64,000 nucleotides of DNA from Rhinopithecus roxellana (taxonomy: Eukaryota; Chordata; Mammalia; Primates; Cercopithecidae), in the NCBI RefSeq assembly GCF_007565055.1, contig NC_044554.1, positions 137,825,463 through 137,889,462 on the forward strand. The letters are read 5' to 3'. Of the stretch, positions 46,378-58,100 are shown in pieces (the stretch's first letter is position 1; each line of letters begins with the position of its first letter). The notes under the pieces were generated by a model, which was given only the letters and a program-made list of their open reading frames with translations, did not search any database and was not told the DNA's origin. Position numbers and translations under genes: made by a program.

Positions 46378-46512
46378 CTTTTTTTTTTTTTTTTTTTTTT
46401 TTTTGAAACAGGGTCTTATGCTGTTGCCCAGTGAGTGCAGTGGTGTGAAATCACAGCTTACTGCATCCTGGAACTCCTGGACTCATGCCCTTCTCCCACC
46501 AGCCTCCTATGC
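46378..46512 (-). mobile_element. Alu monomer / truncated old Alu
   Basis: A T26 tail (46379-46404) is followed by about 105 bp of reversed Alu-like sequence ('gggtcttatgctgttgccca', 'cctggaactcctggactcatgc'). Length and divergence fit a free left monomer (FLAM) or a 5'-truncated AluJ. Confidence 0.75.
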
Positions 46513-48977
46513 TCTTTTTACTTAGTATCTTGTGAGTTCAATTTGTGAGAAATGTTTAAAACGTAGATGAAATGCTGCAATAAAAAAACACCCATGTAAC
46601 TTAAAAATACACGAAGAAACTTTGAATTCGAATGTTTTACTTTGGAAATCAGAGGGAGAAGCATTCCTACAGGGCTACATTTTCTCTTTGAAAGAACACC
46701 TGGTCCGCCTATTTGCCACACCTGAGAGATGCCTAGGCCATTTACATATCACGTTAACAATTTCAAAGATCTACAACCACCATAGGGATCGAAATTCTTT
46801 CCTGAGGCACTTTTTCGAGACAAGATTTATATTTACTAACTATTATGTAAAAAATATTCATTGGGGAAGTAGTTGAAAGTATCATATTTCTCGTCTAGTT
46901 TCTATGTGAGGTTCCAATATGAAAAACACATCAGTGGAAATTGGAATGATTTGTACCAAGAGGAAAAAAATTCTCTTTACTGTAAAAATAATATACTATG
47001 AAAATAATGATTATAACAATTATTACACATCATTTCATCTGTTGGCACCTAGGCCTTAATGCTTAAGAAGAAACACTTCAATACTTTTTGGTTGTTTTTT
47101 TACTATTTTAAACAACTTGCTTTCAGATACTGTGATGAACAGTGTTTTGGTTCAATAATCTTAATACTATATTCAGAATTATTAGTTTAATGTCAGCATA
47201 AGTTAGTTTATAATTAATACTCCGGGGCAATTTTGTGGTGGTACGCAAAAAGTAAGATGATGAATGTATTTACGCTCTTTTCAACTTGGATTCTTTTTTC
47301 CAAAATTAGTAGAACTCTGTAGTCTTCTTATTGCCTTAATTTGAGTAGACCACATGGCAGCTACTCAGAGAACACCAGAAAATCCATAATAGAATAAGAG
47401 ATAGGTACAATACACTCACCCCCAAAAATAATAATAATAAGTTGTACCTGGAACTATAAAACTGGCACTAAATATTTTATAAGGAATATAAGAAAGACAT
47501 CAACCTTTTTAGAAATATATCCAATAAAGACAATGCTTAAAACAAAATTTGAAGAATTACAAAAAACCATGTAGATTAAGAATTATGAAAATTTTAAAAC
47601 CAATATAGGACACAAACATTGAGAGACACAACCGAATAGCTAATGCATTTGGAAATCACAAGAAGTAAACTCAGAATTGGTCAAAAAGAAGGCAACATCC
47701 CTACATATACCAGAACAAATTGTATTGCAATTTCTTAATAAAAAGGGAATCTGGAAACCCACTGTTACACGTAATTATGTTCAGCTGATTGCAAAGTAAA
47801 TTTTATAGTTTTCATTCCATAATGACTTCAGTGGTTCTAAACATAAACATAATTCTTTATAGATTCCTAATAAAAGAATCGTCCCAGGCATATTTGCAAC
47901 GATGACCCCTATGTTATTATTCTAGCCAAATTCTGGTGCCAGGAGTAGGAAGACAAGCTGAGCAGAAACTTCTCACAGATTATGGTTTTTAACAAGGCTT
48001 ATTTTTGTTTGGGTGCTCTACTTATTACATATGCATGCCTGATCTCTTGTGAAACTAAAGCCTTATAGGAATGTCAAGGTTAGAAGTGAGGCTCTGTAAT
48101 TTTCCATTAGTCATCAGTTAGTAGATTCAAGCAGCAAAGTGTGTCTTTTGATTGGTTTACCTAGCTGGTGCCAAAGTCTGTTCAAATGTCTCTTAATGTT
48201 GCTTACTTTTGTATTTGTGACTCAAAGTACTACTGCCAAGTATTCTATGAGCTTTTCAAAATATTTCAATAAAAATAGGTTTGCAAATGTAATAGGAATG
48301 ATTATATTAAGAAAAAAGTTCAAATAAATCTATAAACGAGTGGGGAAAAATGTACTTCCATATAAATCATTAATTCTTAATAATGAGGATAATAAAAGTA
48401 AGACACTGATGATATACTATATACTTAACATTAGCTATGGAAAAATGATTAGCCAGTAAAAAAACACAAAACAGCAATCTGTGTGATGAGCACATTGCAA
48501 GCAAAAAGTAGAGCAGGAATGAACCACAATGGCAGGAAGAACAAGCCAGGAAAGTCTGAGGAAGAACAAGGATTGCAGAATCCTGGCAAAGTGTTTACAG
48601 TTGGAATCTCTTGCAGAAGACATCAGTACCCACCTAAATAGCCATCCTGGCAAAACTCTGGCCCATATGCCTAGGGGTCAGACAGTGAAGGGGTAAAACC
48701 TGCAACAAATGTGACCAGCTAAACAAAAGGGCACACTTGTGTGGAATTAATCCACCAAGTCTGCAGGACACAATTCTCATTTCTTTTTTCTAGTGTCTAA
48801 CAGCATTCTCAAATTCCTTCTTTCAAGTACGTCATAACTGCCATTATCATCCGATATCAGCTCTTTTAAGCTACTCAACTTTGTCTCTTGGTTCCTAGGA
48901 GTCGGTCTGTGTCTACTGTCTGTTTCAAAATTTTGGATGTCGCACATGCCCATTTTCTGTCTTCTGAGTCTCTTTGT
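46513..48977. other. AT-rich intergenic DNA, nothing recognised
   Basis: No convincing gene, RNA gene or repeat family. Short frames at 46622-46876 and 48435-48653 have no recognisable features. A small AAT run is at 47428-47440. Confidence 0.45.
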
Positions 48978-48990
48978 CCAATTAGTTCCT

Positions 48991-51317
48991 TTTTTATTTT
49001 TATTTTTTTTTTAATTATACTTTAAGTTCTAGGGTACATGCTCACAACGTGCAGGTTTGTTGCATATGTATACTTGTGCCATGTTGGTGTGCTGTACCCA
49101 TCAACTTGTCAGTACCCATCAACTTGTAATTTACATCAGGTATAACTCCCAATGTAATCCCTTCCCCCTCCCCCCTCTCCATAATAGGCCCCAGTGTGTG
49201 ATGTTCCCCTTCCCGAGTCCAAGTGATCTCATTGTTCAATTCCCACCTATGAGTGAGAACATGCGGTGTTTGGTTTTCTGTTCTTGCCATAGTTTGCTGA
49301 GAATGATGGTTTCCAGCTGCATCCATGTCCCTACAAAGGACACAAACTGATCCCTTTTTATGGCGGCATAGTATTCCATGGTGTATATGTGCCACATTTT
49401 CTTAATCCAGTCTGTCACTGATGGACATTTGGGTTGATTTCAAGTCTTTGCTATTGTGAATAGTGCTGCAATGAACATACGTGTGCATGTGTCTTTATAG
49501 CAGCATGATTTATAATCCTTTGGGTATATACCCAGTAATGGGATGGCTGGGTCATATAGTACTTCTAGTTCTAGATCCTTGAGGAATTGCCATACTGTTT
49601 TCTACAATGATTGAACCAGTTTACAATCCCACCAACAGTGTAAAAGTGTTCCTATTTCTCCACATCCTCTACAGCACCTGTTGTTTCCTGATTTTTTTAA
49701 TGATTGCCATTCTAACTGGTGTGAGATGGTATCTCATTGTGGTTTTGATTTGCATTTCTCTGATGGCCAGTGATGATGAGCATTTTTTCATGTGTCTGTT
49801 GGCTGTATGCATGTCTTCTTTTGAGAAATGACTATTCATATCCTTTGCCCACTTTTTGATGGTGTTGTTTGCTTTTTTCTCATAAGTTTGTTTGAGTTCT
49901 TTGTAGCTTCTGGATATTAGCCCTTTGTCAGATGAGTAGATTGCAAAAATTTTCTCCCATTCTGTAGGTTGCCTGTTCACTCTGATGGTAGTTTCTTTTG
50001 CGGTGCAGAAGCTCTTTAGTTTAATTAGATCCCATTTGTCAGTTATGGCTTTTGTTGCCATTGCTTTTGGTGTTTTAGACATGAAGTCCTTGCCCATGCC
50101 TATGTCCTGAATGGTATTGCCTAGGTTTTCTTCTAGGGTTTTTATGGTATTAGGTCTAACATTTAAGTCTCTAATCCATCTTGAATTAATTTTCGTATAA
50201 GGAGTAAGGAAAGGATCCAGTTTCAGCTTTCTACTTATGGCTAGCCAATTTTCCCAGCACCATTTATTAAATAGGGAATCCTTTCCCCATTTCTTGTTTT
50301 TCTCAGGTTTGTCAAAGATCAGATGGCTGTAGATGTATGGTATTATTTCTGAGTGCTCTGTTCTGTTCCATTGGTCTATGTCTCTGTTTTGGTACCAGTA
50401 CCATGCTGTTTTAGTTACTGTAGCCTTGTAGTACAGTTTGAAGTCAGGTAGCATGATGCCTCCAGCTTTGTTCTTTTGACTTAGGATTGTCTTGGCAATG
50501 TGGAGTCTTTTTTGGTTCCATATGAACTTTAAAGCAGTTTTTTCCAATTCTGTGAAGAAACTCATTGGTAGCTTAATGGGGATGGCATTGAATCTATAAA
50601 TTACCTTGGGCAATATGGCCTTTTTCATGATACTGATTCTTCCTATCCATGAGCATGGTATGCTCTTCAATTTGTTTGTGTCCTCTTTTATTTCACTGAG
50701 CAGTGGTTTGTAGTTCTCCTTGAAGAGGTCCTTTACATCCCTTGTAATTTGGATTCCTAGGTATTTGATTCTCTTTGAAGCAATTGTGAATGGAAGTTCA
50801 TTCATGATTTGGCTCTCTGTTTGTCTGTTACTGGTGTATAAGAATGCTTCTGATTTTTACACATTGATTTTGTATCCTGAGACTTTGCTGAAGTTGCTTA
50901 TCAGCTTAAGGAGATTTTGGGCTGAGATGATGGAGTTTTCTAAATATACAATCATGTCATCTGCAAACAGGGACAATTTGACTTCTTTTCCTAACTTAAT
51001 ACCCTTGATTTCTTTCTCTTGCCTGATTGCCCTAGCCAGAACTTCCAACACTATGTTGAATAGGAGTGGTGAAAGAGGGCATCCCTGTCTTGTGCCAGTT
51101 TTCAAAGGGAATGCTTCCAGTTTTTGCCCATTCAGTATGATATTGGCTGTGGGTTTGTCATAAATAGCTCTTATTATTTTGAGATACATTCCATCAATAC
51201 CGAATTTATTGAGAGATTTTAGCATGAAGGGCTGTTGAATTTTTTCAAAGGTCTTTTCTGCATCTATTGAGATAATCATGTGGTTTTGGTCTTTGATTCT
51301 GTTTATATGCTGGATTA
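48991..51317 (-). mobile_element. 5'-truncated young L1 (same family as 21900-27122)
   Basis: It runs from a T-rich tail (48991-49012) through the 3' UTR and ORF2 C-terminal half to a truncation point at about 51317, within RT. The duplication 'caattagttc(c/t)t' is at 48979-48990 and 51318-51329. The 3' UTR shows the same repeated 'gttgatgggt' motif as the copy at 21900. This is ordinary 5' truncation: no 5' UTR is present. Confidence 0.95.
49236..51317 (-). pseudogene. L1 ORF2 C-terminal half, truncated
   Basis: The minus-strand frame 51279-50857 covers RT, with 'FADDMIVYLEN' (FADD codons at 50956-50967) and 'TRQGCPLSPLLFNIVL'; a stop sits where the next frame should continue. The frame 50805-49669 (378 codons) is open through the thumb and C-terminal region ('WNQKRLHIAKTILSQKNKAGG', split here as a landmark only). 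Another frameshift precedes the final piece ending at 49236 (…MFSLIGGN). The endonuclease and ORF1 were never inserted. Confidence 0.92.
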
Positions 51318-51322
51318 CAATT

Positions 51323-51329
<7 letters not shown>

Positions 51330-51354
<25 letters not shown>

Positions 51355-51637
51355 GAGGCGGAGTCTCGCTCTGTCGCCCGGACTGCAGTGCAGTGGCCAG
51401 ATCTCAGCTCACTGCAAGCTCTGCCTCCCGGGTTTACGCCATTCTCCTGCCTCAGCCTCCTGAGTAGCTGGGACTACAGGCGCCCGCCACCTCGCCCGGC
51501 TAGTTTTTTTGTATTTTTAGTAGAGACGGGGTTTCACCGTGTTAGCCAGGATGGTCTCGATCTCCTGACCTCGTGATCCGCCCGTCTCGGCCTCCCAAAG
51601 TGCTGGGATTACAGGCTTGAGCCGCCGCGCCCGGCCC
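51330..51637 (-). mobile_element. AluY (Old World monkey type), inserted at the L1 5' junction
   Basis: The reversed Alu runs from a T-rich tail (about T24) at 51330 to 'gcgcccggcc' near 51637. The target duplication 'acaattagttctt' is perfect at 51317-51329 and 51638-51650. It coincides with the L1's own duplication, so 'caattagttcYt' occurs three times around the composite. Confidence 0.96.
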
Positions 51638-51650
51638 ACAATTAGTTCTT

Positions 51651-52370
51651 AAAATAAATCAGAAAATGATTAATAGTAAACATGAAAGATAATTTAAGAC
51701 AGATAATAACATTTTCATGATATTTACTACATGCATTATATTTAAAAGTGATACCAAAATTATTTATGATCAGATCGAGCCAGGTATACAGGAGAAAATA
51801 CAGCTACCCAAATATAGAGTCAAAGAGTCAAGTCCCATTAATTATTCACCCCTTTATTTTATTTTTCATAAAAGTGATTTATTTCAAATTATAGTAATAT
51901 TAACATGTATTTCAAAGCCAACATATCATTTCTCTAATTTATGAAATGATATTGTGAAGATACTGCAATGAATGATAAAGACAGAGACACAAAAAGGGAC
52001 TTTAAAATTTACCCAGTTACTCAAGGTCAGTAGAGGCAATAGGCACAAATTCCAGGAAAACAGTTTGGGCAACAGAGATCATAAAAGAAAGCAAAAAACC
52101 TAGGCAACATAGGCCAACCAAAGGCAAATCTTGTACACAATTGAAATTTATAACCCAAGTCTGAATATTAATGGGATTTGTAGGATACCAACATCAAATA
52201 GGGCCCTGAACTAATGAATTGGATTTGTAACTTTATTGAGGAAAAGAAAGTGAAGACTTTTGAGCCTCATAAATGAAAAGCCAAGACAAATCAGAACCTC
52301 CATGCTGAAAGACAATGTAAGATAAAGAGAAAAAAATAAATTCTAAAAGTTTCTCTAAGAATAAATTTTT
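51651..52370. other. AT-rich intergenic DNA
   Basis: No gene or recognised repeat. Confidence 0.45.
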
Positions 52371-52918
52371 AATAGTTTATTGAAGTGTAATTTACATATA
52401 ATAAACTATGTATTTTAAGTGATCAGTTCAAAGAGTTTGAGCAATTGCCCGCAACCCTGTAACTGTCACCCAAAACGAAATGAAGAATACTTATACAATC
52501 CCAGAAGTTTCCCTTATGTTCATTTTCCTGTCAATTTCTACCTCTACCTGAGGCAACCACTTTCTGCTTTCTATAACCAAGTATTTATTTTGCCTTTTCT
52601 GGGAATTCGTATAAATAGAATCACATTATATGAATTATTTGGCATCTAGATTTGTTTGCACAACAAAATGTTCTTCGAGATTTGTCCATGTTGCTTATAC
52701 CAGTAGCTCCTTTTTATTGATGGAAAGAGCATTCCATTATATAAATTATGAATGTACAAATGTATGTCACCTTGCTTATCCCGTTGATGGATATTTGGTG
52801 TCTTTTTTCTCCAAGTTATGACTAAGTATAAAGCTGCCATGAATACTCATGTACAAATCTTTTTGTGGACATGTTTGATGTCCTTGTAGATCTCTGGGTC
52901 TAGAATGCATGTGTTTTT
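52371..52918 (-). mobile_element. Ancient L1M 3' region
   Basis: Reversed old-L1 blocks: 'agtttattgaagtgtaatttacatataata', 'aggcaaccactttctgctttct', 'cctttttattgatggaaagagcattccatt', 'gttgatggatatttggtg' and 'aaagctgccatgaatactcatgtacaaatc'. It is interrupted by an Alu and continues at 53246. Confidence 0.75.
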
Positions 52919-52935
52919 AAGAAACTGCCAGTTCT

Positions 52936-53228
52936 CAGTTGGGTACGGTGGCCTATGCCTATAATCCCAGCATTTTGGGAGGCCAAGACAGGTGGATCAC
53001 CTGAGGTCAGGAGTTCGAGACCAACCTGGCCAACATGGTGAAACCACATCTCTACTAAAAAATACAAAAAAATTAGCCAGGCGTGGTATTACTTGGGAGC
53101 CTGAGGCAGGAGAATCGCTTGAACGTGGGAGGTGGAGGTTGCAGTGAACCAAGATCATGCCACTGCATTCCAGCCTGGGCAATAAGAGCAAAACTCCATC
53201 TCAAAAAAAGAAAAAAAAAAAGGAAAGG
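52936..53228 (+). mobile_element. AluS-type SINE with TSD and internal deletion
   Basis: It is flanked by a 17-bp duplication 'aagaaactgccagttct' at 52919-52935 and 53229-53245. The right monomer lacks about 20 bp ('gcgtggt' joined to 'attacttgggagcc'). Confidence 0.94.
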
Positions 53229-53245
53229 AAGAAACTGCCAGTTCT

Positions 53246-53656
53246 TAAAGAATTGATTTTTACATCCTGCTAGTAATACATGAGCATTTTTAATTATTTC
53301 ACAAGTTTATCACTAAAATGTCCACGTACCCTATGCCCAGTTTCCCTATAACACCTTACGTTAGTATGGTACATTTGTTACAATTAATGAACCAATACCG
53401 ATACATTGGTCATACTTTATTCTGATTCCCTTAGTCTGTACTTAATACACTCTTCCTGTTTCAGGATTCCATCCAAGAAGTATTATTACATTTAATTGTC
53501 ATGTCTCCTTAAGCATGAAACTGTGACAGTTTCTCAGATGTCCACTCTTCCACTCTTTTTGATGACCCTCACAGTTTTGAGGAGTACTGGTTAGGTATTT
53601 TGTAAAATGTCCCTCACTTGGGATTTGTCTAATGTTTTCCTCATGACTAGATTGGG
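53246..53656 (-). mobile_element. Ancient L1-associated 3'-end sequence
   Basis: 'cagtttccctataacaccttacgttagtatggtacatttgttacaattaatg' and 'tgtgacagtttctcagatgtcc' are familiar from old L1 3' ends in reverse. It may be the same class as 20630-21166, in the opposite orientation. Confidence 0.5.
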
Positions 53657-54158
53657 TGTGATGGTTAATTTTATATGTCAACGTGGGTGAGTCACGGTGC
53701 CCAAACATGTAATCAAACATTATTCTGGATGTTTCTGTGTGGTTGTGCTTGGATGAAGCTTATATTTAAATCAGTGGACTTTGAGTAAAGCAGATTGCCG
53801 TCCAATAATGTGGGTGGGCTTCATGCAATCAGTAGAAGGCCTGAATAGAACAGAAGTCTGACCACCCCACAGCAAGAGGGAATTCTGCTAACAGATGGCG
53901 TTTGGACTTCAACTGTAACATTGGCTCTGAGTTTCTATCCTGACTGCCTTTGTACTGGAACTGCTACTCTTTCCTGACTTTCCAGCCTACCAGCCTCCCC
54001 CTTCAGATTTTGGACTCACCAAGCCTCCATAATCATGTAAGCCAATTTCTTAATATAAACCTCTCTCTCTCTCTCTCATCCACAGACACAGACACACACA
54101 CAGACACAGACACACACATTCTACTGGTCTATTTCTCTGGAGAATCCTAACCAATACA
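53657..54158 (+). mobile_element. MLT2-type solo LTR (ERVL)
   Basis: Begins 'tgtgatggttaattttatatgtcaac' and ends 'tttctctggagaatcctaaccaatacac'. Between them are 'gtgggtgggcttcatgcaatcag', 'ggcctgaatagaacag' and 'ctccataatcatgtaagccaatt'. The 3' low-complexity part holds a CT run (54061-54078) and CA/CAGA repeats (54083-54118). No viral interior adjoins. Confidence 0.82.
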
Positions 54159-54433
54159 CTGGGGTTATAGGCTTGGGGAGGAAGATTCAGGAAAAAAATA
54201 GTGCCATTCTCATCACACTGTATCTAGCGTACATAATATAAACATGACTTATCCCTTTTGTCCACCTTGATTATCTGGCTGAGGTCGTATTGGTCAATTT
54301 CTCAACTGTGTTTACTATTTCCCCACTTTCTATACTATGCTCTTTGGAAGGAAATCACCATATGCAGCCCACACTTAGGAAGTAGGGAGTCATGTTCTGC
54401 CTCCTTGAGGGTGTTCTATTTACATAAATTATT
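54159..54433. other. Short intergenic stretch
   Basis: Nothing recognised. Confidence 0.45.
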
Positions 54434-54735
54434 TGGGGCCAGGTGCAGTGGCTTCTGCCTGTAATTCCAGCAATTTAGGAGGCTAAGGTGGGAGGATCAC
54501 TTGAGACCACAAGTTTGAGACTGGCCTGTGCAACACAGTGAGACAAAAAATATATATTAATATATATTTTTTTAATTAACCAGGTGTGGTGACACACACC
54601 TGTGGCCTTAGGTATTCCAGAGGCTGAGGTGAGAGGATTACATGAGCCCAGGAGGTCAAGGTTGCAGTGAGCCATGATCTTGCCACTGCACTACAGCCTG
54701 GGTGACAGAATGAGATCTTGTCTCAAAAAAAAAAA
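54434..54735 (+). mobile_element. Old Alu (AluJ-like)
   Basis: Starts 'ggggccaggtgcagtggctt' and has both monomers with an AT-expanded middle linker ('atatatattaatatatattt'). Divergence is high and no target duplication is clear. Confidence 0.88.
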
Positions 54736-54822
54736 TGTGTATATATACATATATATACACACACATATATATACATATATACACACATATATGTGTATAT
54801 ATATATATATATAAAATATATA
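54736..54822 (+). repeat. Compound (TA)n/(CA)n microsatellite
   Basis: Alternating 'tatata' and 'cacaca' units grown from the Alu tail. Confidence 0.93.
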
Positions 54823-54839
54823 TTTAGAATTCTTCTACA

Positions 54840-55446
54840 TAGGAGATTTGTCTATTTCCCCCCACTCATTTCCTCAGTCATTTATTCATACCGGTAAGAA
54901 CTCATGGATGTATATTTTATAATTTTGGTTATCATCCAATACTACTTTATTTATATTAATATTATTGCTCAAAGTATACCAACTTTGGCCATTGGGAGTT
55001 CTTTCCATTGCCTCCTGTGTCCCTTTGACAGGCCCTCATTACTCTCAGTTCCTGTGAGTTGTGTGTATGCACTGAATTTGCTAATATTTTATTAACATAT
55101 TTGTACCTCTATTTTCTTTTCTGATAATATATTTATCAGGTTATGATTTCAGGGTTATGCTGCTTCATAGAATAAATTGGGAAATGTTCCCTCCTCTGTT
55201 TTTAAAAGTTATTCATTTATTTAAGATTGGTTTTATTATACTTCTTCACTTAATGTTTGATATAATTCACTGGTAAAGCCATCTGAGATTTGAGTTTTCT
55301 TTGTGAGAAAGTTACAATCACAAGTTCAGTCTCCCTAATAGAAACAGGGTTGTGGAGATTTTTCTATTCTTTTGCCAATTGGGTAAGCTATATTTTAAAA
55401 AATATTTATTCATTTATATCTAAGCTAATGAATTTATTAACACAAA
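54840..55446 (-). mobile_element. Ancient L1M, ORF2 linker to RT region
   Basis: 'gttatgctgcttcatagaataaattgggaaatgttcc', 'aaagccatctgagatttgagttttctttgtgag' and 'atttatatctaagctaatgaatttatt' match old L1 ORF2 in reverse. The element is split here by MER5A and continues through 58100 toward its 5' end. Confidence 0.78.
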
Positions 55447-55662
55447 ACAGAGCTTCTCCACCTCAACATTATTGGCATTTGGGGCCAGGTAGGTCTTTGT
55501 TATGATAGGATAGTGTGCATTACAGGATATTTAGCAGCTTCCTTGGCCTGTGTCCACAAGTTGTGTAGTAACTTTCCTCCCAAGTTGTGACAACCAAACC
55601 ATTTCCAGATATTGCCAAATTTCCCCACTGGGAAAAATCACCCCCAATTGAGAGCTACTGTC
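55447..55662 (-). mobile_element. MER5A (hAT-Charlie non-autonomous transposon)
   Basis: Reversed MER5A: 'cttctccacctcaacattattggcatttgggg', 'caggatatttagcagcttccttggcc', 'gttgtgacaaccaaaccatttccagatattgcc', 'aatcacccccaattgagagctact'. It lies inside the L1M, whose sequence resumes with 'taaagttattcataatatcccc'. Confidence 0.92.
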
Positions 55663-56642
55663 GTAAAGTTATTCATAATATCCCCTTGTTATGTCTTTAA
55701 TGTTTGTAAGATTTGTAATGATTTAATTAATATGTAAATAATATCATTTTTAAAATGATATTAGTAATTTGTATTTTCTCCATTATTTCTTTGTTAGGGA
55801 TTTACTAACCTTTTCAAAGAACTGACTTTTGACTTTATTTCTCTTTTATTTCATTAATTTCTGCTTTTATATTTATTATTTCATTTCTTCAAAGTTGTAT
55901 TTTATTTTGTCTTCTCTTTTGTTTGTTAATGTAGACACTTAACTAGTTCACTGTAAGCCTTTATTTTGTATTTTAGGCATTAATGTTATAAATTTCCATT
56001 TTACTGGTAATTTGGGTGCATCCAACAAATTTTGATAAATTTTTATTATAGAGTTCAAAATATTTTTCATTTCACTTGTGATTTGTGCGACTCATGAATT
56101 ACTCAGAAGCAAAATACTTAATGTCTGTATATTTTGGTATTTTTTAGATAATTTTCTGCCACTGATTTTTATTTTAGGTCGTGAATCATATACTCTATGA
56201 TTCTGGTCTTTTGAAATTTATTGAGACTTCTTTTTTGTATGCTGTCACCTGATTAGTTTATCTTGTTGGGTGTTTGTGCAGTTGAAAAAAATTGTTTTTA
56301 GTTGATGGATATCATAGTCTATTAACTCAATTATGTCAAGTTAGTAGATAGTGTTAATGAAATCTTCTATATTTCCCTGATTTTTATTATTCTATCAATT
56401 ACTTATATACTTGACTATTTCCCCCATTTAATTCTGTTAAGTATTTCTTTGTGTTTTATAATTGCTATATACTCCTAAATAATGAAGACTTTTATCCTTA
56501 TGAATGTGCTTCATATCTCTGGTAATATTATGTGAGTTGAGGTCTTACTTTTCTGATATTAATATGGTCATATCTTTCCTATGCTTATTGTTTTCATGGT
56601 ATATTTCCCCCATCCTTTGATTTTATGCATTTTTTTAAAAGT
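55663..56642 (-). mobile_element. Ancient L1M, endonuclease to early RT region
   Basis: Blocks in reversed ORF2 order include 'tttcaaagaactgacttttgactttatttctc', 'aaattttgataaatttt', 'tcaagttagtagatagtgtt' and 'tctgatattaatatggtcata'. Segment 56069-56272 is the likely donor of the perfect copy at 58733. Confidence 0.78.
56069..56272 (+). repeat. Donor copy of the 204-bp duplication
   Basis: Part of the reversed L1M endonuclease region; identical to 58733-58936. Confidence 0.95.
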
Positions 56643-56653
56643 TTGCCTTCAGT

Positions 56654-56871
56654 CAGCCTGGGCAAAATAAAGAAATCCTGTTTCTACAAAAGGTAAAATA
56701 ATTAACTTGGCATAGTGACATGTGCCTGTAGCCCCAGGTTCTTGAGAGGCTGAGGTGGGAGGATCACATGAGCCCAGGGAGGTCTAAGGTGCAGTAAGCC
56801 ATGATTGTACCACTGTGCTCCAGCCTGGACGACAGAGTAAAATCCCATCTCAAGAAGAAAAAAAAAAAAAA
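56654..56871 (+). mobile_element. 5'-truncated old Alu with TSD
   Basis: It begins inside the left monomer ('cagcctgggcaaaataaag') and ends in A14. The duplication 'ttgccttcagt' is at 56643-56653 and 56872-56882. Confidence 0.9.
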
Positions 56872-56882
56872 TTGCCTTCAGT

Positions 56883-58100
56883 AACAAATTACTACTTAAA
56901 AATGTAAGAACACTGCAACGCTATAATTCTATTTACATTCTCTCCTACACAATATGGCTTCATTGGCATATATTTTACTTCAACATATGTTATAAACCCA
57001 AAATATACGGTTATTACATTTACTTTAGTCAATAATCTTTTAAATATATATGTCTCTATAGATAGATAAATATGTAGAGATATGATATATGGGATACACA
57101 TAAAATGAAGATAATACAAAATATTTCTATATGTTTATTTATACATCAGGACTTCCATCTGGTGTCATTTCACATTAGCATAAAGAGTTTCTAGACATTC
57201 TGCTGGAGGTGTTCTGGAATAAATTTGCTCAGCTTCTGTCTGTGTGAAAATAGCTTTCTTTTGATTTCAATTTTTTTTTGCTAGATATTGAATTTAAATT
57301 GATATATTTTATGTACTTAGACATTTCAAATATGCTATTCCATTTTCTATGGCCTCCATCACTTTTGATATAGAAATTAGTACTGATATTATTATTGTTC
57401 CCCAGTATGTAATGTGTATCTTTCTAATGACTAATTTTAGAATTTTTTCTATTTGCTGTTTCCCTAGGTTTAGTGTTCTTTAAATTTGTTTTTTGTTTGT
57501 TTTGTTTTTAGGATTCACTGAGTTTCTTGAATATATGGATTTACATATTCAGTCAGCTTTGGAGATTTCTAAGTTTTTATCTTTCCAATATTTCTTCTAT
57601 CCCCTTTCTGCTCCTTGGATTCCAGGTACATATATGCTAAATAATTTGATATTATCCTAAAGATATCAGATGCTCCCTTCCATTTGTCCTTGCTTTTGCT
57701 CTTTATATTCAGTTTATATAATTTCTACTGACTTGTCTCAAGTTTACGGGTTTTTTTTCCCTCTGTTATGTCTAATTTGGTGACAATACTAAAAAGTGAA
57801 CTTTTTACTTCTAATATTTATAATATTTCAACTTGCTTTTAATAAATAGTTCCCATCTTTTTGCTAAAATTCCCTGTCTGCTCATGCATGTTTTCCACTT
57901 TTTACATAGATGCTGTAACATATTTATCAAAGTGATTTTAAAGTCTCTGCCAGATATACCAAATCTGGGCTATTTCTATATTTTCCCCTGTTAACCATTT
58001 TCTCTCTTGACCATGGCTCACATTTTCATGCTCCTTCATGTAGGCTAGATATTGTATAAAAGAAAACAGAAAATAATATGTACCTCAAAAAACATCTTGC
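56883..58100 (-). mobile_element. Ancient L1M, 5' region
   Basis: Reversed old-L1 5'/ORF1-associated blocks: 'gattcactgagtttcttgaatatatggattt', 'ccaatatttcttctatcccctttctgctccttggattccaggtac', 'gtgattttaaagtctctgccagata'. The right edge is approximate, and the first 200 bp may hold other sequence. Confidence 0.6.

Noticed and set aside
49057..49831. Plus-strand frames with hydrophobic stretches
   Set aside because: They are antisense shadows of the minus-strand L1 ORF2.
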